Source of the DNA: Melampsora larici-populina 98AG31
Taxonomy: Eukaryota; Basidiomycota; Pucciniomycetes; Pucciniales; Melampsoraceae
Direction of reading: 5' to 3'
Length of the DNA stretch: 64,000 bases
Assembly: GCF_000204055.1 (NCBI RefSeq)
Contig: NW_006768830.1
Location: 1 to 64,000 of the forward strand
Position 1 is the first letter of the stretch; each line of letters opens with the position of its first letter. Shown here piece by piece: positions 11,355 to 23,399 of the stretch. Below the pieces are notes generated by a model. It was not told the origin of the DNA. It saw nothing but the letters and a program-made list of their open reading frames with translations, and made no database searches. The position numbers were made by a program, and so were the translations under genes.

Positions 11355-11675
11355 TCATAGCCATGGCAGGGACCAATTGATACTCAGCGTTGCAGAACAC
11401 AGCCAAGTGGGGTTTAATTGATCCTGAGGTTTAAGAAAAATAGCCATGGCACTGGCAGGGCCTGTTTGACAATGGTGGAGAGGTATACGGCGTGGCAGAT
11501 ACTTGATGAAGTAGTGTTCTTCATCAAAGCGGCGGTGGAAAAAAATTGGCCCACTTGTGACCAATGTGTTCATATTTAAGGGGAGGGCATTGGTATCAAT
11601 TCTCTCAAACCCGGCACACAATATCTCATCATTTTCCTCTTTCAATTTCATTGTCCATATAGCTCTGTAAGACAA
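11355..11675 (-). CDS. Hypothetical coding fragment
   Basis: A minus-strand open frame of 106 codons ends at 11355. It is moderately compositionally protein-like (LVTSGPIFFHRRFDEEHYFI, then YLPRRIPLHH). It could be the last exon of a gene whose upstream exons were not resolved. No family is recognised, and nothing around it suggests a function. Confidence 0.25.
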   Translation of the reverse strand: MSYRAIWTMKLKEENDEILCAGFERIDTNALPLNMNTLVTSGPIFFHRRFDEEHYFIKYLPRRIPLHHCQTGPASAMAIFLKPQDQLNPTWLCSATLSINWSLPWL

Positions 11676-11855
11676 AATTCAACATGAATCACAAAAAAAC
11701 CCAAGTCAGTAACACAATCTTTTATCAAATCAAAATGAATGTCTGATTTAACTGAATGACTGCTATGAAACTAGAAACCCCAAACCTCAACCGCTTGAGA
11801 TCAATTCATTGAGAATGTTTGCCGCGACCTCAGTTCAAACCAAGATGCATCCAAA

Positions 11856-12389
11856 ATGAACTCAAATAAGCCATGTGGTACACTCCTTGCTAAGGCTATT
11901 TGTTTCAATGACTTCATGGACCACATCAAAGGATCAGCTCTGATCAATAAGGATCAAAAAGACTGGCTCTGGGAGGTGGAAGGCAATCCGGAATTGATTG
12001 ATCGTAGATTAGGTGGCCAGGCTAAACAATCTTGTGATCATGTTCTGGATGATGACAAAGTTGACCAACTACACGCAATCAACACCACCAAAAATGATTC
12101 CTCCTCTGCCACCAAGGCATCAGTAACTACCAATGACATCAATAAGGCCACTCAAACCCCCAAGCGCATCCGCAAATCTGCCCCATCTGTTATAGCCAAA
12201 GGCCCAAAAGCAAGAAACACCCGTCCAAAAGTAAGAAGGAATCCCGCAGGGAAGATATTACCGCTGGAAAAGATGGTTTCTCTGTCTGTACAAATCATCA
12301 CGTGGATGTTGAGCCCATCAATGGTTTCATCAATTTCAACCCAGAACTTGACATCTTATCAACTCCAGAAATGGATTCAACCAATTTAG
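11856..12389 (+). CDS. Hypothetical protein with basic stretch
   Basis: The open frame is 177 codons from ATG to stop. The N-terminal 60 residues are mixed and possibly folded (FNDFMDHIKG, then KDWLWEVEGNPELIDRR). A Ser/Thr/Lys-rich low-complexity part follows, with basic runs such as PKRIRKSAPS and PKVRRNPAGK that could serve as nuclear localisation signals. The final 30 residues look less protein-like, so an intron or frame change near 12260 is possible. The family is not recognised. Confidence 0.3.
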   Translation: MNSNKPCGTLLAKAICFNDFMDHIKGSALINKDQKDWLWEVEGNPELIDRRLGGQAKQSCDHVLDDDKVDQLHAINTTKNDSSSATKASVTTNDINKATQTPKRIRKSAPSVIAKGPKARNTRPKVRRNPAGKILPLEKMVSLSVQIITWMLSPSMVSSISTQNLTSYQLQKWIQPI

Positions 12390-13395
12390 TGCCAGCGTTC
12401 AGCCACGAGAACAACATAAGGGTGTGGTTAGGTAAACCTCCAAACTATTTCTTGATGACTTGAACCATAATTGCTAATCACCAGGGCCTCTTTTTGAACA
12501 GATGAAACCTTACATGCAGGTCCTCCAGCATCACATGCGACTCCCGTTTTACACAGAGACCCTCCAGTATTGATGCATAACTAGCGAGAGCTACATACAT
12601 CATGGTTTTTAAGCAGTTGGTTGATAACACAATGGCATTGAAGATAGATTGATCAAAATCATCCTGGATTCAATCCTTCATGTCTGATCCTTTCAATTGT
12701 ACTGTTTTTTTTGTTCCTGCAAGACTTTCTTGCACACTCAGATCTTTTTGTTATTTTCTCTTTTGTGGTCACCCATCAGTAGCCTTTATTTGTGCGGTTC
12801 AATGAAGTGGTTAACAATTCTGCAAAATATACAGACACGTACTTATATACAAGAATTGGCATAACGACATCCTGTATTAAAAGAAGGTACAAAATCAAGA
12901 AAATGTTGGTGTAATACTTTTGATCATTTAGATGGTTCTCCATTTTTCTTCTTGATTTCAAACTTTTGTATAAATGTTCACACTTTCATCCTATAAATAA
13001 AAACAATCTTGAAGTCGCGTATAGGAAAAACTTACCAACCCCTTCCTTACATAGACAAACAAACAGAACAACTTCTTGTTTTTCACCATTGTCCTGATGA
13101 CCTCTCAGAAGTCTGCATGACTTGATAAGCCATTGAACCAAGGAAAGGGGAATGCTTGTTTATTTCATAAGAGAAGGTCATCTCAAAACAACAGTCACTT
13201 TTCAATGACATCAATTTGAAAAAGAGATATCAGCTTGCTTTCCATCAGAGTAAGATCAAGGCCAGATGAGAATACATGTAACTTCTTTCAACACCTATGC
13301 AATACATATGAACCATGGGTTACCATGTGATATATTCAACAAAAAAAGGGACACATAATATGCAGATGAGATTATGAGGATGATGAAACGGCTTC
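12390..13395. other. No gene seen
   Basis: Only short ORFs without family features were found; nothing is supported. Confidence 0.4.
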
Positions 13396-15666
13396 AAATC
13401 CTTCACGCATCACACATTCAAACAAAGCATCATGGCGTTCAGGAACTTGTGAACAAAGAGCATGACCTCCATCCTTGAACACAACCAATTAAGAACCAGG
13501 AAGATTTTCACGTAGTGTGATACCTTTACTAACATCTATAACCTGGTCTAATGCACCAGATAAGACAACCAATTTACCCGGTGCCAGAATTTTGCAAGTC
13601 AACCAAGAACTTCAGGTGTACATAAATGAGTGGCAGCTGCAGATAATTGACCAATGATCCCGGCTGTTGGTTATTCACATTGTTTGTAATAATAGGAAAC
13701 TAACTCTTCTTGTTTGATTTCTCGATTTGTTTTTCCACTTCCATGTGAAGCAGTTGAATTGAGCCAAACCGCTGGGAAACGTTTGGTCACTAGCCTGGCA
13801 ATTCGGTCTTCTGGTGTACCTCCACTGAGTAACATTTGTAGGATTCCAAAGGTTGTACTTAACTGAAAGAATTGTTTATAGGATTTGTCAGCCCCGAGCC
13901 CTATAGCTAGTCCCAAAGGGCTGAAATATAATAATAAAATAATAAAAACAATACTTACAACTCATGGCTCAGTTTCAAGAGCCAATTACATATGAAATTA
14001 CATATAGTTACATATGTAATGACATATGTAAGTACATGTAGATCAATACGAGAGATTACACAAAGTAATATAACCTTTCACAAGGCTCATCACATGAGTA
14101 ACACAAGAGTTACGCATGTGTGTAATAAATGTAATAATTAAATAATTAAAATATGATTACACACCACAAAGGAGTATGTAATCCAACCACAAGTTGTGCG
14201 TAAGGGATTTTTCTGGGTTGTGAGTATATAAAGAGCTCTCCCACCCGCCAGGAAAGTCCATCATCATCATTACATACCATCAAATTATCAGTAAACCACT
14301 TCAATCAGATAAATAAGAGTCCTCGCCCTCATTTATTAGACATTGTATATTTCTCTAGTTGATCATTGCTTTTGTTATTTGTGGAAGGTCTTTTGAAGAC
14401 TTCTTATTTCTGTCAGGAGGTGATCCTAGAAGTATTGCTCAAGTTGTTAAAGGGATTCAACAACTTGAGAAACTTTAAACTCACGGGAGTTCCTCTGTGT
14501 TCAGAGTCTAAAGTACTTCAAAACATCACTAGGTGATATTTCCCTTGCTTAACGACTCTAGAGTAGAGTGTAGTTATCTTGGGCACGACACTGGGTGCCA
14601 GTTGTCTAATCTTATCCGGCCAGAAGACTCTTGTCTTGCCTTAATCCCTGGAATTGTATCCAAAATCCTCTGTTGAGAGGTCATCTAACTGAAGTCAGTA
14701 CGGATTTGATCCCACTGCTTCTTTTACAACCTTATTTGAAAGATTCAAATAAGTTTCTCGCGCTCATAATAAACTCAGTTTATTGTTCTTGTCCTTTTCT
14801 TTAGTGACTTACTAGCCTGAAAGACGCTAGTAGCTCACAGGATTCATGAAACAAGAGTATAGAGTCAAGGAATTTTTATTTAGCTTCATTTGATGATGAG
14901 AAGATCAATGATTTGATTAAATCGGATGGTAAAGAAAGAGATATTCATATTTTAACTCACAGGTGGTAATCTAGTTGATTCACCTGCTTGAGTACTTGTA
15001 AAGACCACTGAAACAATTCTTTGAGGAATCAGTAAACACTATTGACGGTTGACATTGAAAAAGTTCAAATCGGTTTAGCTTTAAATTGAGATTCAAACCA
15101 AGAAGTGATTTTAGATAAGAGAACTGACTAATTCTTGTGCAATCATACCTCCCATCAAAACTCCTATTACATCAATCGATCTAGACTGATTCCATCCAAT
15201 AAAATCTAATAAATCAATCACATCTTTAGTCATTCCAGAAGTTTTAAAAAATCTTTCAGGTCCAAAACTTTAAGAAGGATTCAAAAGAAAAATCAAACCA
15301 ATAACAGGAATGTCAAATTGAAAAATCAAGAAATCAAAACATAACTTACTTGCTATTTCCAACACCTCGATTATCAAACACTAAAACCACATGATCATCT
15401 AATTTTCCAAAATGTTCAACTTGTTTAGACCAAGAAAAAAATGTATTATTTAAACCCATTAGAAAAATCATTTTGTTTTTGGCTTGGATTGATGAGGTTC
15501 CTTGAAGTTTGTAATAGATTTTGTATGATTTTAATCTTTGGGGGTTTCCTACTTCACATCTTCCTTCTTGTAAACGTGTTTTTGGGTCTAAGATTGTTGG
15601 GATTTCTTCAGAGTTTGGTTTGTTCTGAAGGGGGTCAAATTGAAGTTGATTTATCAGAATGAACAA
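13396..15666 (-). pseudogene. Alpha/beta-hydrolase pseudogene with solo LTR in an intron
   Basis: Exons read on the minus strand. Exon a, 15350-15666, carries IFLMGLNNTFFSWSKQ and the DNRGVGNS motif. Exon b, 15129-15267, ends in the nucleophile elbow GVLMGGMIAQEL. Exon c, 14961-15038, has LIPQRIVSVVFTSTQAG. Exon d, from 13862 down to about 13396, holds the acid/His part with KDGGHALCSQVPERH. The family consensus at the elbow is GxSxG, but here the Ser is Leu (TTG at 15156-15158, one C>T from TCG). Exon d also contains a TGA at 13599-13601, a frame change and a TAA. A 954-bp solo LTR sits in the intron between exons c and d. The enzyme is therefore dead. The original activity and substrate cannot be assigned. 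Confidence 0.75.
13886..14839 (+). mobile_element. Solo LTR (family of Ty3-1), TSD GGATT
   Basis: The 954-bp sequence starts TGTCAGCCC and ends GCTCACA, like the LTRs at 18456-19478 and 57862-58882, with shared internal stretches (CTCAGTTTCAAGAG). It is flanked by GGATT on both sides (13881-13885 and 14840-14844). A TATA-like GTATATAAAGAG lies inside at about 14224. It is more diverged than the other two copies, so it is probably older. There are no internal element genes, so it is a solo LTR left by LTR-LTR recombination. Confidence 0.88.
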
Positions 15667-17192
15667 GATGTGAACAGTGAAATGAATCTTTTACGTTCAA
15701 AGAAGTATAAAATACTAATGATCAAAACACCCAAGATCAATTCACTTGAACCACAAGTGGAAATAAAGTGAATTGATGATCAAAATCGAATTTCAGTGAT
15801 ACATAATCAGATTACAACAAGTTTAGTTAAGTATCTTGATCAATTTAGTAAAGTCAAGTCTTTATCAATCTCTCATCCTTATCTTTCCTTTGATCAACTT
15901 GTTTCATTTGATTTTCTACTTTACCAATCCAATCCATAGCGTTACCACTTGATTGTACTCAAAGTTATAGTCATTGCTTTTTATTTCAATTGATCTTGTC
16001 TTTTATTCTTCAGGTCGATATCTTCAATATCAAGTGAGTTCTTTATCTATTTAAATCTTTCTTTTCTCATTCTTGTCATTTAATTTGTTACTTTGATATT
16101 AATGTTTTTTTCTGATTGATCCTTGATTAATAACGTGAGTTCTTTTTAATTTATTTATTTATATTTTATCTCTGCTTGACTATTTCTACTTTCAATTGAT
16201 TGGCTATTACTGATTGAATTTCTCTTTTTTAATCTCTTGACACTTCTAAATATGTTCTAGGTCATTAATAGGTGACAAAGTAAGTGAATTACATTTCATT
16301 TACAATCAATCTGTCAAATCTGATCTTGAACTATCAATCTCAAGAGATAATCTTTGTGAACCAGTCTGTCATCCAAGTCAAATTCTGAACAATCAATCCC
16401 AAGAGCCGTTTATCTTTCTTACAAGTCATTGTATTGGTCGAGTCCTGTTCTAAACAATTAATCCCAACAGTCGCCCTTCATCTTTCTTATAAATTCTATT
16501 TGTCAAGTCGTATTCTGAACAATTGATCACAGGAGTCTCTCTTCATCTTTTTTGCAAATCAATCTATTGGTCAAGTCCTCCTCTAACCGATCGATCCCAA
16601 GAGTCCCTCAAATCCTCTCTCTTTATTCGATCTTCATATTCAAACTTTTCATTGCCGTTATTTCAACCAATTCAATTTCAAATCATCACTAATATCTTCC
16701 TGTTCAACCATCAAGGCTGTCAAAAACCGTAAGCTCATTCAAAACATATATGCAATATATTTTCCCTTCCCCAGAAGTGTTTGGAAGGATGTAATGTCCA
16801 TTCAATCTCCCACGTTGGAAGTGTTGAGCAAGTGCTGCATTCCCTCAAGCTCACAACTGTTGTTGTGAGCGTAACCTAGGGATATTTTACTGTGTTCAAC
16901 ACTTCTTTTGAAAAATATTGAATGCATGTTGCATTCTTTCATGCATGGCCTCTTGCCTCAATCTTCAAAACTATTGGACCTTTCATCAAAACCTGGTCAT
17001 CTCCTCAATTGTGTTTATATAACTATGGTTCCGCTGCACGCGGTATTCATATAGATGGGGTTTTGCTAGATGCCAGGTTTTCTTTGGAGGGCTTGACGGT
17101 TTTGAAGGATGGATCTTTGTTTTGTGATTGTCTGAAGAGCTTTGACTGATTGAATTTGATTGAATTTCTTTTGATTGATAGGTGATTTTGGT
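15667..17192. other. Intergenic, AT-rich, with minisatellite
   Basis: No supported gene was found. It contains poly-pyrimidine runs and the degenerate tandem repeat at 16310-16612. A perfect 8-bp stem hairpin (CTCACAAC and GTTGTGAG) lies near 16850-16870. Confidence 0.4.
16310..16612. repeat. Degenerate 65-70 bp tandem repeat, about 4 units
   Basis: Units share the pattern GTCAAGTC, then TTCTGAACAATCAATCCC, AGAGTC and TCTTTCTTACAAAT, repeating about every 65-70 bp with substitutions. It is probably a degenerate minisatellite and has no coding content of note. Confidence 0.6.
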
Positions 17193-18455
17193 ATGACCAA
17201 GCAAAAACCCAAATACCGGGCCAAATCAACCCAGCTTAAGCGTTCAAAGGATCATAAGGATCGATTGATTGCTAAAAGTGTGGAGAAAGAAACCCAACTC
17301 CCCACTCCATCACCTGACCCTCCGACTGTTGCGTGCTATACAATCAACAACTAGCAACCGGGCTCGTATGCGCAAAGAGTTTAAAGAGAAAGTCAAGAAG
17401 AAGTTTGGTCTACCTGACAATGTCACTTTTATTCATCAAGCCAACCATGCTAAAAATAAACTCCTCACTTTAACAACAGGAACTGCTGCAATCCTCAATC
17501 TGAACAACACTAAATTGATTGCAGTCATCCGCTTCAATACTCAACAATATATTCAATCCAATGGTAAAAAAGTACAAACTGAAAATAGTGAGCAACTGTT
17601 CAAACAGTTTGGACAATCTATTTCAACCCTTTATAACCATGGAATAGCAAGAAGCCAAATCACAACCAATGGACCAACAGTTGCACTTGGGAAAAGAAAA
17701 TGAGGGGATATGTTTGCAATTGGGATGAGAGCTGGATATTGGAAGGGTGTCTTTGAAGGTAAGTATCTCTGTATGTTTATGTGGTTTCCATCTGAAAATT
17801 TGAGAAATATCTAGGTCCTTATGCACTCAGTTGCCAGACTGCTCTCTTGATCCATTCCATGGAAAAGGACCTCAGACAACAACGGAACCTGCCGTACATA
17901 CAACATTTCCTGGCTGGCCGATTTTCATCTCTTTCCTTTGAAGCTTTGCAATCAAATTACGAAATCTGTGCTAAGCTCGGCCTCTCATGGGCATCACATC
18001 GATTCTTCAACTCACCCAACAGACAAGCTTTTGGTGGAAACTTCGTAATGACTCGTGATGAATGGTATTACAAGATTCATAAGGATTGTGATGCTACAGG
18101 TTATTCATATAGATTGTTTGGCTTGATTAAACGTGGGACTGGAAAGCTTTACAGGTGTGGTAGCAAATCAAGACATGGATATGTTAAGGAAGGTCATTTC
18201 GCTTTCCCTCAATATAATATTGAAGTCAGCTTTGAAGATGGTGATGGAGTGGTGGAGATGGTCTGGGCGACGGACATGGAGCACCAGACAACTGAATCAA
18301 CCACTCATGGTGCAAAAGGTGACCGTGTTAACCCTCGACAATCAAAAATCACCCAATTTGGTTCATCGTGTCAAGTTTCAAAGTCAATTGTCCAACGCAT
18401 TAATTTAATTCTTAATAAAAGAAGTGCTATGGGTGAGGAAGAATGGGTGGAATAC
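17193..18455 (+). pseudogene. Tet-like 2OG-Fe(II) oxygenase-type gene, broken
   Basis: This is homologous along its length to the H2 gene at 32618-33928. A likely start is ATG 17193 (MTKQKPKYR), with a frame change near 17340. The N-terminal block (KKFGLPDN, then LIAVIRF) ends in a frameshift near 17700, after which MFAIGMRAGYWKG continues in another frame. A 56-bp intron (17759-17814, GTAAGT to CTAG) joins to the core. The core shows HKDCD (candidate HxD metal ligand), TGKLYRCG, EHQTTEST (candidate distal His) and ITQFGSS. These features resemble the Tet-like 2OG-Fe(II) oxygenase domain proteins expanded in rusts. That assignment is from memory and moderate. The gene is cut at EEEWVEY by the 5' LTR of Ty3-1. 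Two frameshifts plus the insertion make it a pseudogene. Confidence 0.6.
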
Positions 18456-19478
18456 TGTCAGCCCTGAGTACTAAACCAGCGTACCAATGGGCAACAAATA
18501 TAATAAAAAACCTTAAAAACAACAATTACAACTCAAGGCTCAGTTTCAAGAGTCAAGTTACATATGATTTGGCATATGTAACATGTGCAAAACTTGCATC
18601 AAAGAGTGTGTACGTACACAACTTTCATGTGAACCAAAGCTACATATATTTCACAGATGTAGCATTTATGTAACAAGTGAAATATACTTATAACCCAATA
18701 GTAACTGTGTTACTGTAATTAACCTAACCTTAGAACCACAATTTGTGCGCACTTGTAGTCCAAAGATTCCCAGGGTTCAGACTATATAAACCCTGAAGAT
18801 CCAACCAGTTTTGAATCATCACATTATTATTCAACAACCATTACAAATTGCTCACTTCATCTTCCTAGAACTTTTAAACTTTGTTTAACATCTACAAACT
18901 TTAAAAGCTTGATTCTACAAACCTTGAAACCTCAACCTTGTGTCTTGTTGACTTGATTGTGTGCGCATCAACCCTTGTTTCAGTCTGATTAAATTCCTTA
19001 ATCAGTAGTTTTTGTAATATCCATATGGTGGAAATACGTAGAAGGAAGTAGTCCTTGAGTGCTGCTTATATCAGATATGGGATTCATCTGATATAAGAAA
19101 CTCTTAATCTACGGGGAAATCTCTATTAATCAGAGTGTAAAGTTCCCGGTGTTATGAAAGACTTTAACACCACCTTCTTTGACCTTTCTTTGAATAAGAA
19201 GAGGATCAAATTAGGATTGAGAACTGCGCGTCAATTGCTCTTATTTTTAATTATTGCAAGGACAATAATTAACCCAAAATCCCTGGGCTAAATCCTTTGT
19301 TTAAAGGTCAACTAACTGGAGTCTTTACTTGTTTATTCCAAGTAAAGCTCCTACGCCCATGTCTTTACCCGCTCAAACTCGTGGATACTAATCCCCACAA
19401 GTCTAGTAGAGGTTTGTTTAAACCTCTATCCTCTTTTTTATTGAATCTACTAGCCCAACAGACGCTAGTAGGCTCACA
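18456..19478 (+). repeat. 5' LTR of Ty3-1
   Basis: The 1023-bp LTR starts TGTCAGCCCTGAG and ends GCTCACA. It is closely similar to the reversed solo LTR at 57862-58882. A TATA-like ACTATATAAACC lies near 18783. Downstream flanking sequence is element-internal, not a target duplication, which shows this is a 5' LTR and not a solo copy. Short ORFs inside (for example 18443-18673) are LTR sequence, not genes. Confidence 0.88.
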
Positions 19479-19480
19479 TT

Positions 19481-19498
19481 TGGGGGCCTCATCCGGGT
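19481..19498 (+). other. Candidate primer binding site
   Basis: Two bases after the LTR the sequence reads TGGGGGCCTCATCCGGG. It begins TGG, as expected for pairing with the CCA end of a tRNA primer. The tRNA species was not determined. Confidence 0.55.
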
Positions 19499-21570
19499 TT
19501 TCAGAACCTTTTGATTAATTTTTTGGGCATGTTATAGCTCAATCTCATTTGAAAGGTTAAAAATAAGCCAATATATATATATATATATCATTTCATTATT
19601 TGATTTTGTTTATCAACCTTTAAAATCAAAAACTGAGGAAAGCTCAGCATTTTTGATTTTAGGATAATACCCTGGAGGAAAGAAAGAAATTCTTTGCCCC
19701 CCTCAATTTCACATTTTTTTTATTTTTTTCTATCTTTTGTGAAAGAGGATCAATAGTTGATCCATATACAAACTTATCACATATAATTTAACAGTGAATT
19801 GTCTCTGTAATTCTTTTAATTGTGGTGTGTAACAAGCCAAACACGTGGCTTTGGTTACAACTACACATATATTACATTAGGTGACTGTGTACAGTCACTG
19901 CACCTAGTAGCCGTACAGAAGCCCCGTGCATGGTCCGACAGCCACAGCGGTGCTGTAATACCCTTTGAACTTCGAAATTCCAAAATTCAAAGTTTTGATC
20001 TCAGCAACCACTGGACACCCTTTCACCCTTGCCTCGGAGTCATTGTCGGAGTTGAGTGGCCCACGTGTTGTGTGCTTCACGCTACAAACACAGGGCCATT
20101 TGTCCCGCAGTTGACAATTCAATCATATTGACTAAAGCCAAATCAAAGCCGCCGGGACTATAACCAAAGCAAAGTAACCTGCAAAGAATGAAAAAGACCA
20201 ATCAGTACGAGTTGATACTTAGATTCACAAGTCTATAACTAAATTCTTCAGAAAACTAATTGATTTATTGGGTTGAATTACCTTTTTCTTTTGAATAGGT
20301 TGATACGTTCTAATTGTAGTCGGATCTGCTACAGAAGAAAGCTTCATCAAACAAGACAATCACTACTTACCAATTGATCATACCAGATCAACAGCGAGTT
20401 GTTTTTAATTTCTTATCTTGAGCATCAATTTAGTCTTCCTAGCACCAGTGTAATTGTTTCAGATAAATAACCAATAGTTGTTATTTATTATCTAAATTTT
20501 TATTTTCTTTTGTTCATTGATAATTGATTAGACCACGTCACCGCGATCTTATTTTTGAAACCTTCCCATTCAATTCAGATTGTACAGAAGCTATTACTTG
20601 CATTATCGATCGGAGAATCTGCTTAACGGTTCTATTGCTGAAAAACATTTCAGTTAGTTTTTTTTATCTATCTATTCCTTTTGATGAAGAATCATCAATA
20701 ACAAAACTAATAGAGATTTTTGATTGATTTGTCTTGGTTGTAATACCTTTTGCTTTTATCCTTGCGAATTGAAATAGATTTCGCTAAATCCATTTTCAAG
20801 AGGAGCACCGTTCAATCGAATCTATCCTGTGATCCTCAAAGTAAGTGAGATCATAAGATTCCTCCATATTATCAATTCACCATTGAAGATCAGAAATTGA
20901 ACACTTATATTCATTTCTGTCTCTGTTTTGATTCTGTCTACTTCTCGGTTTTTTTTCTTTGATAGTAGTGAATATAGAGGATCTCTACGACAATCTGCCA
21001 TGTCTCAGTGAGTCAAATCTTGAAGACTATCTCAACCAAGCTCAACACAAACTTTCAATTGCGACCAACTTCAAGCTCACCAGCAGCTCAGTCCCTAACA
21101 CACCATCCTCCTGATCAGCGTCACCTGACGATACACCTCAACCTCAACGTTTTCAAACCGCAGATCAGTTTGATTTTGAAAGACCTAACAGCCCAACCAA
21201 AAGCGTTTTTGACTTTGTTTTAGAGTGAAGTCCTCTGAAGGAGAGAACTACAGATCAGTTCACATTTACTACTGAAAGGTTTGAAAGTGAGCTAACACTT
21301 TTTGTCTATTTGAATCAAAATCTCTTTGATCATTTAAGACTATACAAGAGGCTAACATTGTTTGATATTGATATCTCTTCCTTGATAATATCAACTACAG
21401 ATCAAAGTCAGAGTGAGTATCTGATTCCCTTGATCATTTTTTTTGAGAAGAAGAATTAAAAAGATTTTTTTTCTCTCTCTCTTTTCTTTCTTATTCAATA
21501 TCTTCGGGTATTCAAATGGCTGATTGGAATCCACCACCCCACCCTCGTAGTCAAACCAAGCCAAACCGTT
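19499..21570. other. Long leader of Ty3-1
   Basis: No supported gene was found. It includes a TA dinucleotide run at about 19573-19588 and a GTGACTGTGTACAGTCAC palindrome near 19880. Intron-like GT/AG sites occur, so a spliced leader is possible. A nested unrecognised repeat cannot be excluded. Confidence 0.4.
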
Positions 21571-22260
21571 ATGGCAACCTCCAAACTACCAGCACCAGCA
21601 GGCCCGGGTCCGATGCTAGAGGATCAAGAGGGGTCTCCAGGGCTGGATCAACAGCCAGCAAAAAGCATGGCACAGGTGAAGGCAGAGGTAAGTTGCTCAT
21701 CAAGACTGACATTTCTAAAAAGAAAAGTACTGACCCTTCCCTGGATACAGGAGCTGGCCGAGTACAACTACCTCTGGCAGGATCTTCGGACTCAGTATCT
21801 CAAGTGGGAGAGAGGAAGGACCATGGTAAGCGACGAGAACAAGAGGAAGATGCTCCTCAAGCAATCGGTCTTGGAAGGTTGGAAAGCCAGGAAGGCTTTG
21901 GAGAAGGATCACGAGGTGAGCGAGGAGGACTTCTTTCAGCAGATTAAGGGTTGGATGGTCAACGGGACCATCAAGTGGAACCCCTGCGAGATGTCAATCC
22001 ACATCTTCGCTCCGAGAGCGGCCAAACAGGAAGTTCAGCAGCTGAAGATGGCCACTCACCAGCCGTTGACTTCCCATCAGAACTCACACCAAAACCGTTC
22101 AGCTCAGCCTTACAACAACAGCCAAGCGAACTCAAGCCAGCTGGACTTTCAAGCTTACTACGGCGCTCCAGTGGAAGCAGGCAGGGCATTGGTGCCGACT
22201 TCTCATTCTCATTCATTGAAAAAGTTCAGAAAACGAGGAGGTCGGGGGAGAAGGAACTAA
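21571..22260 (+). CDS. First internal ORF of Ty3-1, gag-like
   Basis: The open frame is 229 codons. It begins Pro-rich, has a Trp- and charge-rich helical middle (LPWIQELAEYNYLWQDLRTQ, EDFFQQIKGWMVNG), and ends in a Gln/Ser-rich stretch and a basic tail KKFRKRGGRGRR, which could bind nucleic acid. The overlapping frames at 21516-21947 and 21951-22337 look like low-complexity shadows. Position after the leader and before the capsid-like ORF suggests a Gag component. No domain is certain. Confidence 0.4.
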   Translation: MATSKLPAPAGPGPMLEDQEGSPGLDQQPAKSMAQVKAEVSCSSRLTFLKRKVLTLPWIQELAEYNYLWQDLRTQYLKWERGRTMVSDENKRKMLLKQSVLEGWKARKALEKDHEVSEEDFFQQIKGWMVNGTIKWNPCEMSIHIFAPRAAKQEVQQLKMATHQPLTSHQNSHQNRSAQPYNNSQANSSQLDFQAYYGAPVEAGRALVPTSHSHSLKKFRKRGGRGRRN

Positions 22261-22333
22261 CCTTGCTTAGTACTCAAGACAGGATGATTTTATGTAAGTT
22301 CTCTGAAATCACTCAAGTGAGTTTATTCTGCCA

Positions 22334-23049
22334 ATGATGACTGAAGTAACTAACTATCTTGGTCATTTTGAACAACAGATGAATGTTTCTCAAGACTTTA
22401 ATTGTTTGTTTCAGGAATTTTTAAATGTTTTCAATGGTAACTTAGAAGTTTTAGATAGAAATCTTAGAGATTTTCATTCAGATTCCAATTCAAGATTTTC
22501 AGACGTCTTAAAGAAGGAAACACTTCTTGTAGAAGTTATTCATGCTCAATACAAAGAACTTTATAGGATTGTCAAACAAGATAATAAAGATGTTTCTAGT
22601 TTAGATAAAAAATTGTTTCTTTTTTAAATCATTTCCCTTCAGAATCTTTGAATCAATTTTTAGAAAAAGATTCTACTTCTGTAGTATCTTTGAATGACAT
22701 AAATGAAAATCTTGTTGATTTTAAAAATTCTTTGAATGAGTTTTGTGAGAACCGTGAGAGTGAGAAACCAAGTGTGGTCCAGAAAGATCTAGTTCTGACC
22801 ACACTTATTGAAAATCTTCACGAAAAATTGATTCAAAAACTGGAAAACAAACTTTATCAGAATAGTAGTTCAAGTAATGAAATCAATAAATTCCTCCAGG
22901 ACCAAACCCTTGCAGTTGAAAATGAAAAAATTCAACGTAGTAATTTTCAAGATTTTCTCATTAAGAGTGTAGAAGAAATTAAAGAAAATCACACACAGTT
23001 TGAAAATTCTACTAGTAGTAAATTAGAAGAATTGAAAATATGTTGCTGA
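22334..23049 (+). pseudogene. Gag-region coiled-coil ORF, frameshifted
   Basis: Two adjoining frames (22334-22627 and 22648-23049) join across a homopolymer T run at about 22615-22628, probably a one-base indel. Both parts are Leu/Glu/Asn-rich coiled coil (FEQQMNVSQDF, NEINKFLQDQ). They form the N-terminal Gag region upstream of the capsid-like part. Function is inferred from position. Confidence 0.5.
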
Positions 23050-23399
23050 AGCTGACAAATGACAACCAGCGAGACATAGAACATGTTCAGGAACCAGTAC
23101 AAAGCAGTACTTTACCTAGGAACAGAGTTGGGTCAATGGTGAGAAACTTTGAAGATATTAGCCAAACTCCGATGCAAGGCAGTTCAACTCGAAATGTCAG
23201 AAGTGTACCTCCTCACCTTGACAGGCAGGATAATTGACGAAGGTTCAGAGCGGAAACTACCCCTAACCTTGGAAACAATCCCTTCTTTCCCCAAAATGTA
23301 GGTCAAAGCACTATGTTGCAACCGGACAGTTCAATGGTAGATTTCGAAACAACCACGGAACTGTTCTGTCAAGCATCAATCAAAAAAGAACTCAGGAAA

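Noticed and set aside
18443..18673. ORF repeated at 58665-58883
   Set aside because: Both copies are LTR sequence; the shared frame reflects LTR identity.
19820..20131. 103-codon plus-strand ORF in the Ty3-1 leader
   Set aside because: Low-complexity and overlapped by an equal minus ORF; no homology or splice support.
21516..22337. Alternative frames (21516-21947, 21951-22337) over the first Ty3-1 ORF
   Set aside because: Gly/Arg/Ser-rich shadow composition; the 21571-22260 frame has the hydrophobic pattern of a folded protein.
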